In this document: positions 19,475 to 27,498 of the stretch, piece by piece | Layout of the letters: the number at the start of each line of letters is the position of its first letter | Numbering within the stretch: the first letter of the stretch is position 1 | DNA from: Streptomyces sp. Tu 3180 | GTDB taxonomy: Bacteria; Actinomycetota; Actinomycetes; Streptomycetales; Streptomycetaceae | Assembly: GCF_009852415.1 (NCBI RefSeq) | Contig: NZ_WOXS01000002.1 | Span: 5,868,001-5,932,000 of the forward strand | DNA length: 64,000 bases | Direction of reading: 5' to 3' | Notes under the pieces: generated by a model | Databases searched by the model: none | What the model was told of the DNA's origin: nothing | Seen by the model: the letters and a program-made list of their open reading frames with translations, nothing else | Program-made: the position numbers and the translations under genes

Positions 19475-19546
19475 TGGCCTATGGTGTAATTGGCAGCACG
19501 ACTGATTCTGGTTCAGTTAGTCTTGGTTCGAGTCCAGGTAGGCCAG
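19475..19546 (+). tRNA. tRNA-Gln (anticodon CTG), copy 1
   Basis: 72 nt. Acceptor TGGCCTA/TAGGCCA, discriminator G, anticodon loop TTCTGGT in stem ACTGA/TCAGT, T-arm GGTTCGAGTCC. CCA is not encoded. Reads CAG. U1-A72 and the short D arm are typical of tRNA-Gln. Confidence 0.95.
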
Positions 19547-19585
19547 CTCGCAGAGCTCATCTGCAACCGCGGATCACATCCGCAA

Positions 19586-19658
19586 GCCCCCGTTGTGTAG
19601 CGGCCTAGCACGCTGCCCTCTCAAGGCAGTAGCGCCGGTTCGAATCCGGTCGGGGGTA
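19586..19658 (+). tRNA. tRNA-Glu (anticodon CTC), copy 1
   Basis: 73 nt. Acceptor GCCCCCG/CGGGGGT with G1-U72, discriminator A, anticodon loop CTCTCAA, stem CTGCC/GGCAG. CCA not encoded. It differs from the other two copies by a compensatory pair in the anticodon stem (T-A instead of C-G). Confidence 0.95.
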
Positions 19659-19719
19659 CAGATCCTTCTCGCGGGGACAGTCGGGTAGCTCCCGCTGTTC
19701 TCGATGCAGGATCGCTAGG

Positions 19720-19792
19720 GCCCCCGTTGTGTAGCGGCCTAGCACGCCGCCCTCTCAAGGCGGTAGCGCCGGTTCGAATCCGGTCGGGGGTA
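19720..19792 (+). tRNA. tRNA-Glu (anticodon CTC), copy 2
   Basis: 73 nt, identical to copy 3. Anticodon stem CCGCC/GGCGG, loop CTCTCAA. Reads GAG. Confidence 0.95.
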
Positions 19793-19813
19793 CTGACTGG
19801 TCTAAACCATCAT

Positions 19814-19885
19814 TGGTCTATGGTGTAATTGGCAGCACGACTGATTCTGGTTCAGTTAGTCTTGGTTCGAGTCCAGGTAGACCAG
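19814..19885 (+). tRNA. tRNA-Gln (anticodon CTG), copy 2
   Basis: 72 nt. Differs from copy 1 only by a compensatory acceptor pair: TGGTCTA/TAGACCA (T4-A69) instead of C4-G69. Reads CAG. Confidence 0.95.
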
Positions 19886-19912
19886 CAGGATCTGCGGAAA
19901 CGCATGATCCAC

Positions 19913-19985
19913 GCCCCCGTTGTGTAGCGGCCTAGCACGCCGCCCTCTCAAGGCGGTAGCGCCGGTTCGAATCCGGTCGGGGGTA
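19913..19985 (+). tRNA. tRNA-Glu (anticodon CTC), copy 3
   Basis: 73 nt, identical to copy 2. Last gene of the Gln-Glu-Glu-Gln-Glu cluster; a terminator begins 8 nt later. Confidence 0.95.
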
Positions 19986-19992
19986 CACAGTG

Positions 19993-20020
19993 AAGGCCCT
20001 CCACCTCGGTGGAGGGCCTT
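19993..20020 (+). terminator. Terminator of the tRNA cluster
   Basis: 12-bp stem AAGGCCCTCCAC/GTGGAGGGCCTT with loop CTCG. Confidence 0.85.
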
Positions 20021-20116
20021 CGGCGTACCGGGACTCGGTGGCGCGGACCTCCGGTGCGTGCCGGGAAGGGGCCTGCCGCGGCGTTGAGGCGGGCCCGTTC
20101 CCGACGGGGGCGGGGG

Positions 20117-20830
20117 TCAGGAGCGGCGCAGCGCCTCGGAGAGGCGGGTGGCGGCGTCGATGACGGCCTGCGCGTGCATCCGGCCCGGGTGGCGGGTCAG
20201 GCGCTCGATGGGACCGGAGACGGAGACGGCGGCCACCACGCGGTTCGAGGGTCCGCGCACCGGCGCGGAGACGGACGCGACACCTGGCTCGCGCTCGCCG
20301 ATCGACTGGGCCCAGCCGCGGCGCCGCACGCCCGACAGGGCCGTCGCCGTGAAACGGGCGCCCTGCAGACCGCGGTGCAGCCGCTCCGGCTCCTCCCAGG
20401 CGAGCAGGATCTGCGCCGAGGAGCCGGCCTTCATCGTCAGCGTGGAGCCCACCGGGACGGTGTCCCGGAGGCCCGACAGGCGCTCCGCCGCGGCGACGCA
20501 GATGCGCATGTCGCCCTGGCGGCGGTAGAGCTGGGCGCTCTCCCCGGTGACGTCGCGCAGGTGGGTGAGCACCGGGCCCGCCGTGGCGAGCAGGCGGTCC
20601 TCGCCCGCCGCCGCGGCCAGTTCGGCCAGGCGCGGGCCGAGGATGAAGCGGCCCTGCATGTCGCGCGCCACCAGGCGGTGGTGCTCCAGCGCCACGGCCA
20701 GGCGGTGGGCCGTGGGTCGTGCCAGTCCGGTGGCGCCGACCAACCCCGCGAGGGTGGCCGGGCCGGACTCCAGAGCGCTCAGGACGAGGGCCGCCTTGTC
20801 CAGAACGCCGACGCCGCTACTGTTGTCCAT
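20117..20830 (-). CDS. ndgR: IclR-family regulator of amino-acid metabolism (NdgR/AreB type)
   Basis: 237 residues from ATG 20830. N-terminal winged helix: GVLDKAALVLSALE, then LARPTAHRLAVALEHHRLV as recognition helix. The C-terminal IclR effector domain runs from ~residue 75 and ends GRMHAQAVIDAATRLSEALRR. It is divergent from leuC with a perfect palindrome in between. In S. coelicolor and S. clavuligerus the corresponding protein regulates leuCD and other amino-acid genes and binds this intergenic region. Length and position match. The effector is not visible from sequence. Confidence 0.92.
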   Translation of the reverse strand: MDNSSGVGVLDKAALVLSALESGPATLAGLVGATGLARPTAHRLAVALEHHRLVARDMQGRFILGPRLAELAAAAGEDRLLATAGPVLTHLRDVTGESAQLYRRQGDMRICVAAAERLSGLRDTVPVGSTLTMKAGSSAQILLAWEEPERLHRGLQGARFTATALSGVRRRGWAQSIGEREPGVASVSAPVRGPSNRVVAAVSVSGPIERLTRHPGRMHAQAVIDAATRLSEALRRS

Positions 20831-20838
20831 GCAACGAT

Positions 20839-20867
20839 ACTTGCGTCTCACTCTGTGAAACGCAAGT
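20839..20867. promoter_or_regulatory. Palindromic operator between ndgR and leuC
   Basis: ACTTGCGT and ACGCAAGT flank 13 nt. The inner TCAC-tct-GTGA shares the same centre (20853), making a 29-bp near-perfect dyad. Presumed NdgR site controlling both divergent genes. Confidence 0.75.
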
Positions 20868-21025
20868 TCAATTTTCCGTGGAACCCGCCACTCTGGAGAC
20901 ACGGAAGCAACGCGGCCCGTGGACCACCGGGCCTGGCGGCGGACGCCCGGAATCAGGGGTGCGGGCGCCGTCTCCCCACAGATCTAGTTGGACCGGCGCA
21001 CCCTGTGCCGGCCGGAGGGACAGCG

Positions 21026-22456
21026 ATGGGTAGGACACTCGCGGAGAAGGTCTGGGACGACCACGTCGTCCGGCGCGCCGAGGGCGAGCCCGACCTCCTC
21101 TTCATCGATCTGCACCTGCTGCACGAGGTGACCAGCCCGCAGGCCTTCGACGGCCTCCGCAAGAGCGGCCGCACCGTGCGCCGCCTCGACCTCACCATCG
21201 CCACCGAGGACCACAACACCCCGACCCTCGACATCGACAAGCCCATCGCCGACCCGGTCTCCCGGGTCCAGCTGGAGACGCTGCGCAAGAACTGCGCCGA
21301 GTTCGGCGTCCGGCTGCACCCGCTGGGCGACGTCGAGCAGGGCGTCGTGCACGTCGTCGGCCCGCAGCTGGGCCTGACCCAGCCCGGCATGACCGTCGTC
21401 TGCGGCGACTCGCACACCTCCACGCACGGCGCCTTCGGCGGACTGGCGTTCGGCATCGGCACCTCCCAGGTCGAGCACGTGCTGGCCACCCAGACGCTGC
21501 CGATGACCCGCCCGAAGACCATGGCGATCACGGTCAACGGCGAGCTGCCCGAGGGCGTCACGGCCAAGGACCTGATCCTGGCGATCATCGCGAGGATCGG
21601 CACCGGCGGCGGCCAGGGCTACGTCCTGGAGTACCGCGGCGAGGCCGTCGAGAAGCTCTCGATGGAAGCCCGGATGACCATCTGCAACATGTCGATCGAG
21701 GCCGGCGCCCGCGCGGGCATGATCGCCCCCGACGAGACGACCTTCGAGTACCTCAAGGGCCGTCCGCACGCCCCGCAGGGCGAGGACTGGGACGCCGCCG
21801 TGGCGTACTGGAAGACGCTGCGCTCGGACGAGGACGCCGAGTTCGACGCCGAGGTCGTCATCGAGGCCGCCGAGCTGTCCCCGTTCGTCACCTGGGGCAC
21901 CAACCCGGGCCAGGGCGCGCCGCTGTCCGCCTCGGTCCCCGACCCCGCTTCGTACGAAGACGCCTCGGAGCGCCTCGCCGCCGAAAAGGCCCTGGAGTAC
22001 ATGGGGTTGGAGGCCGGCCAGCCGCTGCGCTCCATCGAGGTCGACACCGTCTTCGTAGGCTCCTGCACCAACGGCCGCATCGAGGACCTGCGCGCCGCGG
22101 CGGACGTCATCAAGGGCCGCAAAGTCGCCGACGGCGTACGGATGCTGGTCGTCCCGGGCTCCGCCCGGGTGGGTCTGCAGGCCGTCTCCGAGGGCCTGGA
22201 CGTGGTCTTCAAGGAGGCCGGCGCCGAGTGGCGGCACGCGGGCTGCTCCATGTGCCTGGGCATGAACCCCGACCAGCTCGCCCCCGGTGAGCGCTCCGCC
22301 TCCACCTCCAACCGCAACTTCGAGGGCCGGCAGGGCAAGGGCGGCCGCACCCACCTGGTGTCCCCGCAGGTCGCCGCCGCCACCGCGGTCCTCGGCCACC
22401 TGGCCTCCCCGGCCGACCTCGCCGCAGCCGACGCCCGTACGCCCGCTGGAGTCTGA
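21026..22456 (+). CDS. leuC: 3-isopropylmalate dehydratase large subunit
   Basis: 476 residues from ATG 21026 with GGAGGGA at 21014-21020. Leucine pathway; with LeuD it isomerises 2- to 3-isopropylmalate using a [4Fe-4S] cluster. Cluster cysteines are seen in VGSCTNGRIEDL and in HAGCSMCLGMNPDQL. Also seen: CGDSHTSTHGAFGGLAFGIGTS, and the C-terminal NRNFEGRQG and TAVLGHLASP. Six nt separate it from leuD. Cytoplasmic. Likely controlled by NdgR through the upstream palindrome. Confidence 0.97.
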   Translation: MGRTLAEKVWDDHVVRRAEGEPDLLFIDLHLLHEVTSPQAFDGLRKSGRTVRRLDLTIATEDHNTPTLDIDKPIADPVSRVQLETLRKNCAEFGVRLHPLGDVEQGVVHVVGPQLGLTQPGMTVVCGDSHTSTHGAFGGLAFGIGTSQVEHVLATQTLPMTRPKTMAITVNGELPEGVTAKDLILAIIARIGTGGGQGYVLEYRGEAVEKLSMEARMTICNMSIEAGARAGMIAPDETTFEYLKGRPHAPQGEDWDAAVAYWKTLRSDEDAEFDAEVVIEAAELSPFVTWGTNPGQGAPLSASVPDPASYEDASERLAAEKALEYMGLEAGQPLRSIEVDTVFVGSCTNGRIEDLRAAADVIKGRKVADGVRMLVVPGSARVGLQAVSEGLDVVFKEAGAEWRHAGCSMCLGMNPDQLAPGERSASTSNRNFEGRQGKGGRTHLVSPQVAAATAVLGHLASPADLAAADARTPAGV

Positions 22457-22462
22457 TCAGTC

Positions 22463-23056
22463 ATGGAAGCATTCACCACCCACACCGGCCGGGCCGTCCC
22501 GCTGCGCCGCAGCAACGTCGACACCGACCAGATCATCCCCGCCCACTGGCTCAAGAAGGTGACGCGGGACGGGTTCGAGGACGGTCTGTTCGAGGCCTGG
22601 CGCAAGGACCCGGAGTTCGTGCTCAACCGGCCCGAGCGGCAGGGTGCCACGGTGCTGGTGGCCGGCCCCGACTTCGGCACCGGCTCCTCCCGCGAGCACG
22701 CCGTCTGGGCCCTGCAGAACTACGGCTTCAAGGCCGTGATCTCCTCCCGCTTCGCCGACATCTTCCGCGGCAACTCGCTGAAGAACGGCCTGCTCACGGT
22801 GGTCCTCGACCAGAAGATCGTGGACGCGCTGTGGGAGCTCACGGAGGAGGACCCCACGGCGGAGATCACCGTCGACCTCGAGGCCCGCGAGGTGCGCGCC
22901 GAGGGCGTCACCGCCTCCTTCGAGCTCGACGAGAACTCCCGCTGGCGACTGCTGAACGGGCTCGACGACATCTCCATCACGCTGCAGAACGAGGCGGACA
23001 TCGCCGCCTACGAGGCGAGGCGTCCGTCGTTCAAGCCGCGCACGCTCACGGCCTGA
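22463..23056 (+). CDS. leuD: 3-isopropylmalate dehydratase small subunit
   Basis: 197 residues, ATG start 6 nt after leuC. Aconitase swivel-domain subunit forming the heterodimer with LeuC. Conserved NVDTDQIIPAHWLKKV near the N-terminus, GPDFGTGSSREHAVWAL and FADIFRGNSLKNGLL. Full length for the family. Followed by a strong terminator. Confidence 0.97.
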   Translation: MEAFTTHTGRAVPLRRSNVDTDQIIPAHWLKKVTRDGFEDGLFEAWRKDPEFVLNRPERQGATVLVAGPDFGTGSSREHAVWALQNYGFKAVISSRFADIFRGNSLKNGLLTVVLDQKIVDALWELTEEDPTAEITVDLEAREVRAEGVTASFELDENSRWRLLNGLDDISITLQNEADIAAYEARRPSFKPRTLTA

Positions 23057-23111
23057 GGCCTACCGCAGGCGAAGTCCTGCCGGAAGCCGACTTTCGGCCA
23101 CCCCCGACACC

Positions 23112-23150
23112 CGCCCGTACCCCCGATCGGCCCGATCGGGGGTACGGGCG
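23112..23150 (+). terminator. Terminator after leuCD
   Basis: Perfect 39-nt palindrome centred on 23131 (19 bp arms, CGATCGG core), 56 nt after leuD. It can act on both strands. Confidence 0.85.
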
Positions 23151-23332
23151 TCTCTGCGTCCGCCCGGCCGCGCGCGCCGCCTCGGGGTCCCTCAACTTCC
23201 CACGTTACGCAGGTGATTGCTGGGGTACGTGCGTCATGTACCCACGACTTCCTCAGGTGTCGGGAAGACCGTCCGAGGCCACAGTTACCACCTGGGCGGG
23301 CGACAACTCGCCCCAGATGGCACAATCTGTGC

Positions 23333-23563
23333 ATGGGACACGACGGCCAACTCGAGCTCTATGCGGCGGTCGCGGTCCGGCTCAAGGAAGCGCACTCGAG
23401 GGTGCGCGCACTGCAAGTCCCGGAGGGCGTACGGATGGCGCTGACCCGGAAGCTGCTGGTCATTACGGCCGCGGCCAAGCACGATCTCGCCGGTGCGGCA
23501 AGGCGTCTGGAACGGTTCATCGCGGACCTCGACGAGGGGCGATTCCCCGAAGAGGAACGCTGA
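23333..23563 (+). CDS. Small conserved protein, function unknown
   Basis: 76 residues from ATG at 23333 (MGHDGQLELYAAVAVRLKEA). The composition predicts two or three amphipathic helices and a charged C-terminus (DEGRFPEEER); there is no Cys, membrane or signal segment. Third-position G+C is genome-typical. It lies alone between leuD and hupS. I do not recognise a named domain. Upstream starts in the frame (to 23213) give non-protein-like residues. Confidence 0.7.
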   Translation: MGHDGQLELYAAVAVRLKEAHSRVRALQVPEGVRMALTRKLLVITAAAKHDLAGAARRLERFIADLDEGRFPEEER

Positions 23564-23619
23564 ACCAGTCGGGACGGTCGAGTCTGTTGCGGCACAAGGG
23601 TGATTAGCCCGTTTCGTGT

Positions 23620-23648
23620 TTGATTTGCGGTATATATCTGCCTAACGT
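23620..23648 (+). promoter_or_regulatory. Promoter of hupS
   Basis: TTGATT, 17-bp AT-rich spacer (contains TATATAT), then TAACGT, fitting the vegetative TTGnnn / TAnnnT pattern, ~50 nt before the GTG start. Confidence 0.6.
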
Positions 23649-23699
23649 GCGAAAAAGCTTGAACACTTTCGTTCTGGCGATGTCTCCGAAGGGGAAGAC

Positions 23700-24338
23700 G
23701 TGAACAAGGCGCAGCTCGTAGAAGCGATTGCCGACAAGATGGGCGGTCGTCAGCAGGCCGCCGATGCTGTCGACGCGGTCCTGGACGCCATCGTCCGCGC
23801 GGTGGTCGCGGGTGACCGGGTCTCGGTCACCGGTTTCGGTTCGTTCGAGAAGGTCGACCGTCCGGCCCGCTACGCCCGCAACCCCCAGACGGGCGAGCGG
23901 GTTCGGGTCAAGAAGACCTCCGTCCCGCGGTTCCGCGCGGGACAGGGGTTCAAGGACCTGGTCAGCGGGTCGAAGAAGCTCCCGAAGCACGACATCGCCG
24001 TCAAGAAGGCCCCCAAGGGCAGCCTCTCCGGCCCGCCGCCCACCATCTCCAAGGCGGCGGGGAAGAAGGCCGCCGCCAAGAAGGCGACGGGTGCGGCGAA
24101 GACCACGACGGCCAGGAAGGCGACGGCGAAGAAGGCCGCCACCAAGACGGCGGCGGCCAAGAAGACCACCGCGAAGAAGGCGCCCGCCCAGACCGCGGCG
24201 GCCGCCAAGACCACCGCCGCGAAGAAGACGACCGCCAAGAAGGCCCCGGCGAAGAAGGCGACGGCCAAGAAGGCGCCCGCGAAGAAGTCCACCGCCCGCA
24301 AGACCACCGCCAAGAAGACCACCGCCCGCAAGAAGTAG
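23700..24338 (+). CDS. hupS: HupS: HU nucleoid protein with histone-H1-like lysine-rich tail
   Basis: 212 residues, GTG start. Residues 1-~92 are a complete HU domain: MNKAQLVEAIADKMGGRQQA, VSVTGFGSFEKVDRPARYARN, GERVRVKKTSVPRFRAG. The remainder is a Lys/Ala/Thr tail of repeated KKA, KKT and ARK units, like the actinobacterial HupS/Hlp proteins that compact the nucleoid, notably during sporulation. The C-terminal codons are duplicated just after the stop. The tail length is repeat-driven and variable between species. Confidence 0.93.
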   Translation: MNKAQLVEAIADKMGGRQQAADAVDAVLDAIVRAVVAGDRVSVTGFGSFEKVDRPARYARNPQTGERVRVKKTSVPRFRAGQGFKDLVSGSKKLPKHDIAVKKAPKGSLSGPPPTISKAAGKKAAAKKATGAAKTTTARKATAKKAATKTAAAKKTTAKKAPAQTAAAAKTTAAKKTTAKKAPAKKATAKKAPAKKSTARKTTAKKTTARKK

Positions 24339-24368
24339 CCGGGGCCCGCCCGCAAGAAGTAGCCGGGG
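24324..24368 (+). repeat. Tandem 24-bp duplication across the hupS stop
   Basis: 21 nt encoding the ARKK-stop end (24324-24344) recur identically at 24348-24368 with an in-frame 24-nt period, giving a second ARKK-stop after the true stop. Confidence 0.85.
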
Positions 24369-24388
24369 GCAAGCGGTACTCACGCGCC

Positions 24389-24417
24389 GGGCCGGACTCC
24401 GACGGGGAGCCCGGCCC
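24389..24417 (+). terminator. Terminator after hupS
   Basis: Stem GGGCCGG-A-CTCC with GGAG-C-CCGGCCC (one mismatch), 5-nt loop. Confidence 0.7.
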
Positions 24418-24467
24418 GCGGCGTGTCCGGGGTGCCGACGGCCGGACGGCGCCCGGAGGGCGACCGG

Positions 24468-24670
24468 TCAGAACGTCTGGAGCGTCACCAGCGTGATCCG
24501 CCGGCCCTCGCCCTCGCCCTCGGTCTCGATGCGCACCCGCTGCCCGGGGCGCAGCAGCCTCAGACCCCCGCGTCGAACGCCGGAGCGTCGAAGGACACCG
24601 GGGTGCCGTCGTCCAGGAGCACCTGACCGCTGCGGCTGACGGGGTCGTAGGTGTACGCGGTGGCCTGCAT
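24468..24670 (-). pseudogene. Small cold-shock/OB-like protein gene with a one-base frameshift
   Basis: From ATG 24670 the frame encodes a beta-rich start (MQATAYTYDPVSRSGQVLLD, then DGTPVSFDAPAFDAG) and stops at TGA after GCG GGG GTC. One extra G in the run (C5 at 24565-24569 on the plus strand) would continue into LRLLRPGQRVRIETEGEGEG and end in TLVTLQTF at 24468, a coherent 67-residue protein. I recall intact relatives of this length in other streptomycetes. Either a true -1 mutation or a homopolymer sequencing error. It lies 9 nt upstream of cofC's 3' end, on the same strand. Confidence 0.7.
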
Positions 24671-24679
24671 GGCGGCAGC

Positions 24680-25318
24680 CTACTGCTCCGGTACCGGCAA
24701 CCGCGCGGCGGCCGCGGCCGTGTGAGGGCCCACCCCCAGCGCCAGCGCCGCCCGCAGGTCGTCGCCGGTGTCCACGTCCTGCCGCACGGAATCCACCGCG
24801 TCCAGGCACAGCTCCACGGCCCCGGACGCCCGGTGCCGGGCCCGGGAACCGGGTCCGAAGCACGGGCGCAATTCCCGGTCCGGGGACGCGGCCAGCAGGG
24901 TCGTGCCGATCGCGGCGGTATCCGCGAGAAAAGCGCGCGGGAATTCGGCGGCCGTATCGAGGACGCGGGCCAATTCCGCCGGGCGGAGCGCCGGGAGATC
25001 GGCGTTGAGGGCCGCCACGCGGCCGGCGCGCCGGAACGCGCGCGCCACCGCCGCCGCGTGGGCGAGAGCGGCGTTCAGGCCGCTGCCCGGTTCGTCGGGG
25101 ACGATCCCGGCGCCCAGCGCGCCGAGCGCGCGGCCCGCCCGGGCGTCGTCCGTGACGACCACCACATCCCGCACCGCCGGGCACGCCAGCGCGGCCGCCA
25201 CCGTGTCCTGGGCGAAGGCGAGCGCGAGGCCCGGGCGCAGCCCGTCGTCCGCGGTGTCCGACAGCCTGCTCTTGGCCCGGTCCAGCGGCTTCAGGGGCAC
25301 CACCAAGGTCCACTGCAC
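24680..25318 (-). CDS. cofC: 2-phospho-L-lactate / phosphoenolpyruvate guanylyltransferase (CofC/FbiD)
   Basis: 212 residues, GTG or ATG-type start at 25318 (MQWTLVVPLKPLDRAKSRLS). Nucleotidyltransferase fold of coenzyme F420 synthesis; it activates PEP (or phospholactate) with GTP. Seen: PLKPLDRAKSRL signature, VVVVTDDARAG, NADLPALRPAEL and TDTGDDL-like C-terminus (DVDTGDDLRAAL). The partner fbiA/fbiB genes are not in the window. In streptomycetes the gene commonly sits near gpsA. In actinobacteria the accepted substrate is PEP, so FbiD is an equivalent name. Confidence 0.88.
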   Translation of the reverse strand: MQWTLVVPLKPLDRAKSRLSDTADDGLRPGLALAFAQDTVAAALACPAVRDVVVVTDDARAGRALGALGAGIVPDEPGSGLNAALAHAAAVARAFRRAGRVAALNADLPALRPAELARVLDTAAEFPRAFLADTAAIGTTLLAASPDRELRPCFGPGSRARHRASGAVELCLDAVDSVRQDVDTGDDLRAALALGVGPHTAAAAARLPVPEQ

Positions 25319-25506
25319 GAGTGTTACGTCCCTCTCTTGTCGCGGCCATTGTCACCCTGAGCACCCGGTGGCCGAGGAGTCGGGGCGTACCGTGTTCTCG
25401 ACAGACCGGTGGCCCGGGGCGACACTTGTGCGGCCCGCCCGGCCTCCGGTCCGAGCCCGTGGCCCCGGGGTGATACGAAAGACAGGACCAAGAGGAAGGT
25501 GTCCTT

Positions 25507-26409
25507 GTGCCGCGCCGCAGAATCGGCTTCTGGTACCGCTTCGCCGCGGTGATCTGCAAACCGCCGCTGGTGGTTCTCCTCAAGCGGGACTGGCGCGGAA
25601 TGGAGAACATTCCGGCCGAGGGTGGATTTATCACCGCGGTGAACCACAATTCGCACATCGATCCCTTCGCCTACGCGCACTTTCAGTACAACACCGGACG
25701 TGTTCCGCGATTCCTGGCGAAGAGCGGGCTTTTCAACAAGGGATTCGTCGGCGCCGCGATGCGCGGCACCGGGCAGATCCCGGTCTACCGCGAGAGCACG
25801 GACGCGCTCAGCGCCTTCCGGGCCGCGATCGACGCGGTGGAGCGCGGCGAATGCGTCGCCTTCTACCCCGAGGGCACTCTCACCCGCGACCCGGACGGCT
25901 GGCCCATGACCGGCAAGACCGGTGCCGCGCGCGTCGCGCTGCAGACCAAGTGCCCCGTGATCCCGGTCGCCCAGTGGGGCGCCAACGAACTGCTGCCGCC
26001 GTACGCCAAGAAGCCCCACCTCCTGCCGCGCAAGACCCACCGGGTCCTGGCCGGGCCGCCGGTGGACCTGGACCGCTTCTACGACCGGGAGATGACCCCG
26101 GAACTGCTCAAGGAGGCGACCGAGGCGATCATGGCGGCCATCACCCGCCTGCTGGAGGAGATCCGCGGCGAGAAGGCCCCCGAGACGCCCTACGACCCGC
26201 GTCGCGAGCGCATCGAACAGCGCCGCAGGACCCGGGCGCAGAAGCGGCGGACGGGACGGCGCGGCACGCAGCCGTCGGACGCGGAGCCGGCCGGCACACG
26301 GCCGTCGGACGCGCAGCCGCAGGCAGACCGGCCGTCGGGAACGCCGACGGCTCGCAAGGAACAGGCACAGAGCAGGGCCGCCACGCGGAAAGAGGGGCTG
26401 GACACGTGA
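25507..26409 (+). CDS. plsC: 1-acyl-sn-glycerol-3-phosphate acyltransferase (PlsC type)
   Basis: 300 residues, GTG start with GAGGAAGG upstream. Transfers an acyl group to lysophosphatidate at the inner membrane. Catalytic HX4D in NHNSHIDP (~residue 47), FLAKSGLFN, and the EGT block in FYPEGTLTRD. The last ~60 residues are low-complexity Arg/Thr/Pro/Ser repeats (PSDAEPAG and PSDAQPQ) beyond the normal family length. The stop overlaps the gpsA start by 4 nt (GTGA), coupling two phospholipid steps. Confidence 0.9.
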   Translation: MPRRRIGFWYRFAAVICKPPLVVLLKRDWRGMENIPAEGGFITAVNHNSHIDPFAYAHFQYNTGRVPRFLAKSGLFNKGFVGAAMRGTGQIPVYRESTDALSAFRAAIDAVERGECVAFYPEGTLTRDPDGWPMTGKTGAARVALQTKCPVIPVAQWGANELLPPYAKKPHLLPRKTHRVLAGPPVDLDRFYDREMTPELLKEATEAIMAAITRLLEEIRGEKAPETPYDPRRERIEQRRRTRAQKRRTGRRGTQPSDAEPAGTRPSDAQPQADRPSGTPTARKEQAQSRAATRKEGLDT

Positions 26410-27416
26410 GCAAGCCGGTCAAGGCGGCCGTCTTCGGCACCGGATCATGGGGCACGGCCTTCGGCATGGTCCTCGCCGACGCGGGCTGCGACGTCGTGCT
26501 GTGGGGGCGGCGCCCCGAACTCGCCGAAGCGGTCAACTCCACCCGCACCAACCCCGACTACCTGCCCGGAGTCGAACTCCCGGAGAACGTGCGGGCCACC
26601 GCGGACGCCGCCGAGGCCGCGCGCGACGCCGACTTCACCGTCCTCGCCGTCCCCTCGCAGACGCTGCGCGACAACCTCGCCGAGTGGACGCCGCTGCTCG
26701 CCCCCGGCACGGTCCTCGTGTCGCTGATGAAGGGCGTCGAACTCGGCTCCGCCATGCGCATGAGCGAGGTGATCGAGGACGTCGCCAAGGTGGGGCCCGA
26801 ACGGATCGCCGTGGTCACCGGGCCCAACCTGGCCCGCGAGATCGCCGCCCGGATGCCGGCCGCCGCCGTGGTCGCCTGCACCGACGAGGCCGTCGCCCGG
26901 CGGCTCCAGACCGCCTGCCACACGCCGTACTTCCGGCCGTACACCAACACCGACGTCGTCGGCTGCGAACTGGGCGGCGCCGTGAAGAACGTGATCGGGC
27001 TGGCCGTCGGCATCGCGGACGGCATGGGGCTCGGTGACAACGCCAAGGGCTCGCTCATCACCCGCGGCCTCGCCGAGACCACCCGGCTCGGGGTCGCGCT
27101 GGGCGCCGACCCGCTGACCTTCTCCGGACTCGCGGGGCTGGGCGACCTGGTGGCCACCTGCTCGTCGCCGCTGTCGCGCAACCACACCTTCGGCACCAAC
27201 CTCGGCAAGGGCATGACCCTCGAGGAGACCATCGCGGTCACCAAGCAGACCGCCGAGGGCGTCAAGTCCTGCGAGTCGGTGCTGGATCTGGCCCGCCGGC
27301 ACGGCGTCGACATGCCGCTCACCGAGACGGTCGTCTCCATCGTGCACGAGGGCAAGCCCCCCGCGGTCGCCGTCAAGGAGCTGATGTCGCGCAGCGCGAA
27401 GCCCGAACGACGCTGA
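26406..27416 (+). CDS. gpsA: Glycerol-3-phosphate dehydrogenase [NAD(P)+]
   Basis: 336 residues, GTG start overlapping plsC. Makes sn-glycerol-3-phosphate from DHAP for phospholipids. Rossmann motif VFGTGSWGTAFG, MKGVELGS, TGPNLAREIA, catalytic-domain KNVIGLAVGIADG and RGLAETTRLG, C-terminal DMPLTETV. Full length. Cytoplasmic. In an operon with plsC and probably ddlA downstream. Confidence 0.96.
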   Translation: MSKPVKAAVFGTGSWGTAFGMVLADAGCDVVLWGRRPELAEAVNSTRTNPDYLPGVELPENVRATADAAEAARDADFTVLAVPSQTLRDNLAEWTPLLAPGTVLVSLMKGVELGSAMRMSEVIEDVAKVGPERIAVVTGPNLAREIAARMPAAAVVACTDEAVARRLQTACHTPYFRPYTNTDVVGCELGGAVKNVIGLAVGIADGMGLGDNAKGSLITRGLAETTRLGVALGADPLTFSGLAGLGDLVATCSSPLSRNHTFGTNLGKGMTLEETIAVTKQTAEGVKSCESVLDLARRHGVDMPLTETVVSIVHEGKPPAVAVKELMSRSAKPERR

Positions 27417-27498
27417 GCGACGACCCCCTCCGTTCGGCCCACGCGCGGCGTTGCGGGCGCTGTCTCCCCGCTCTACCAACGGGTACTCTCATCGCGAT

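Noticed and set aside
19561..19990. Near-identical 73-nt repeats that could suggest a CRISPR or tandem element
   Set aside because: They fold as complete tRNA genes with correct anticodons; spacers are unequal and unrelated.
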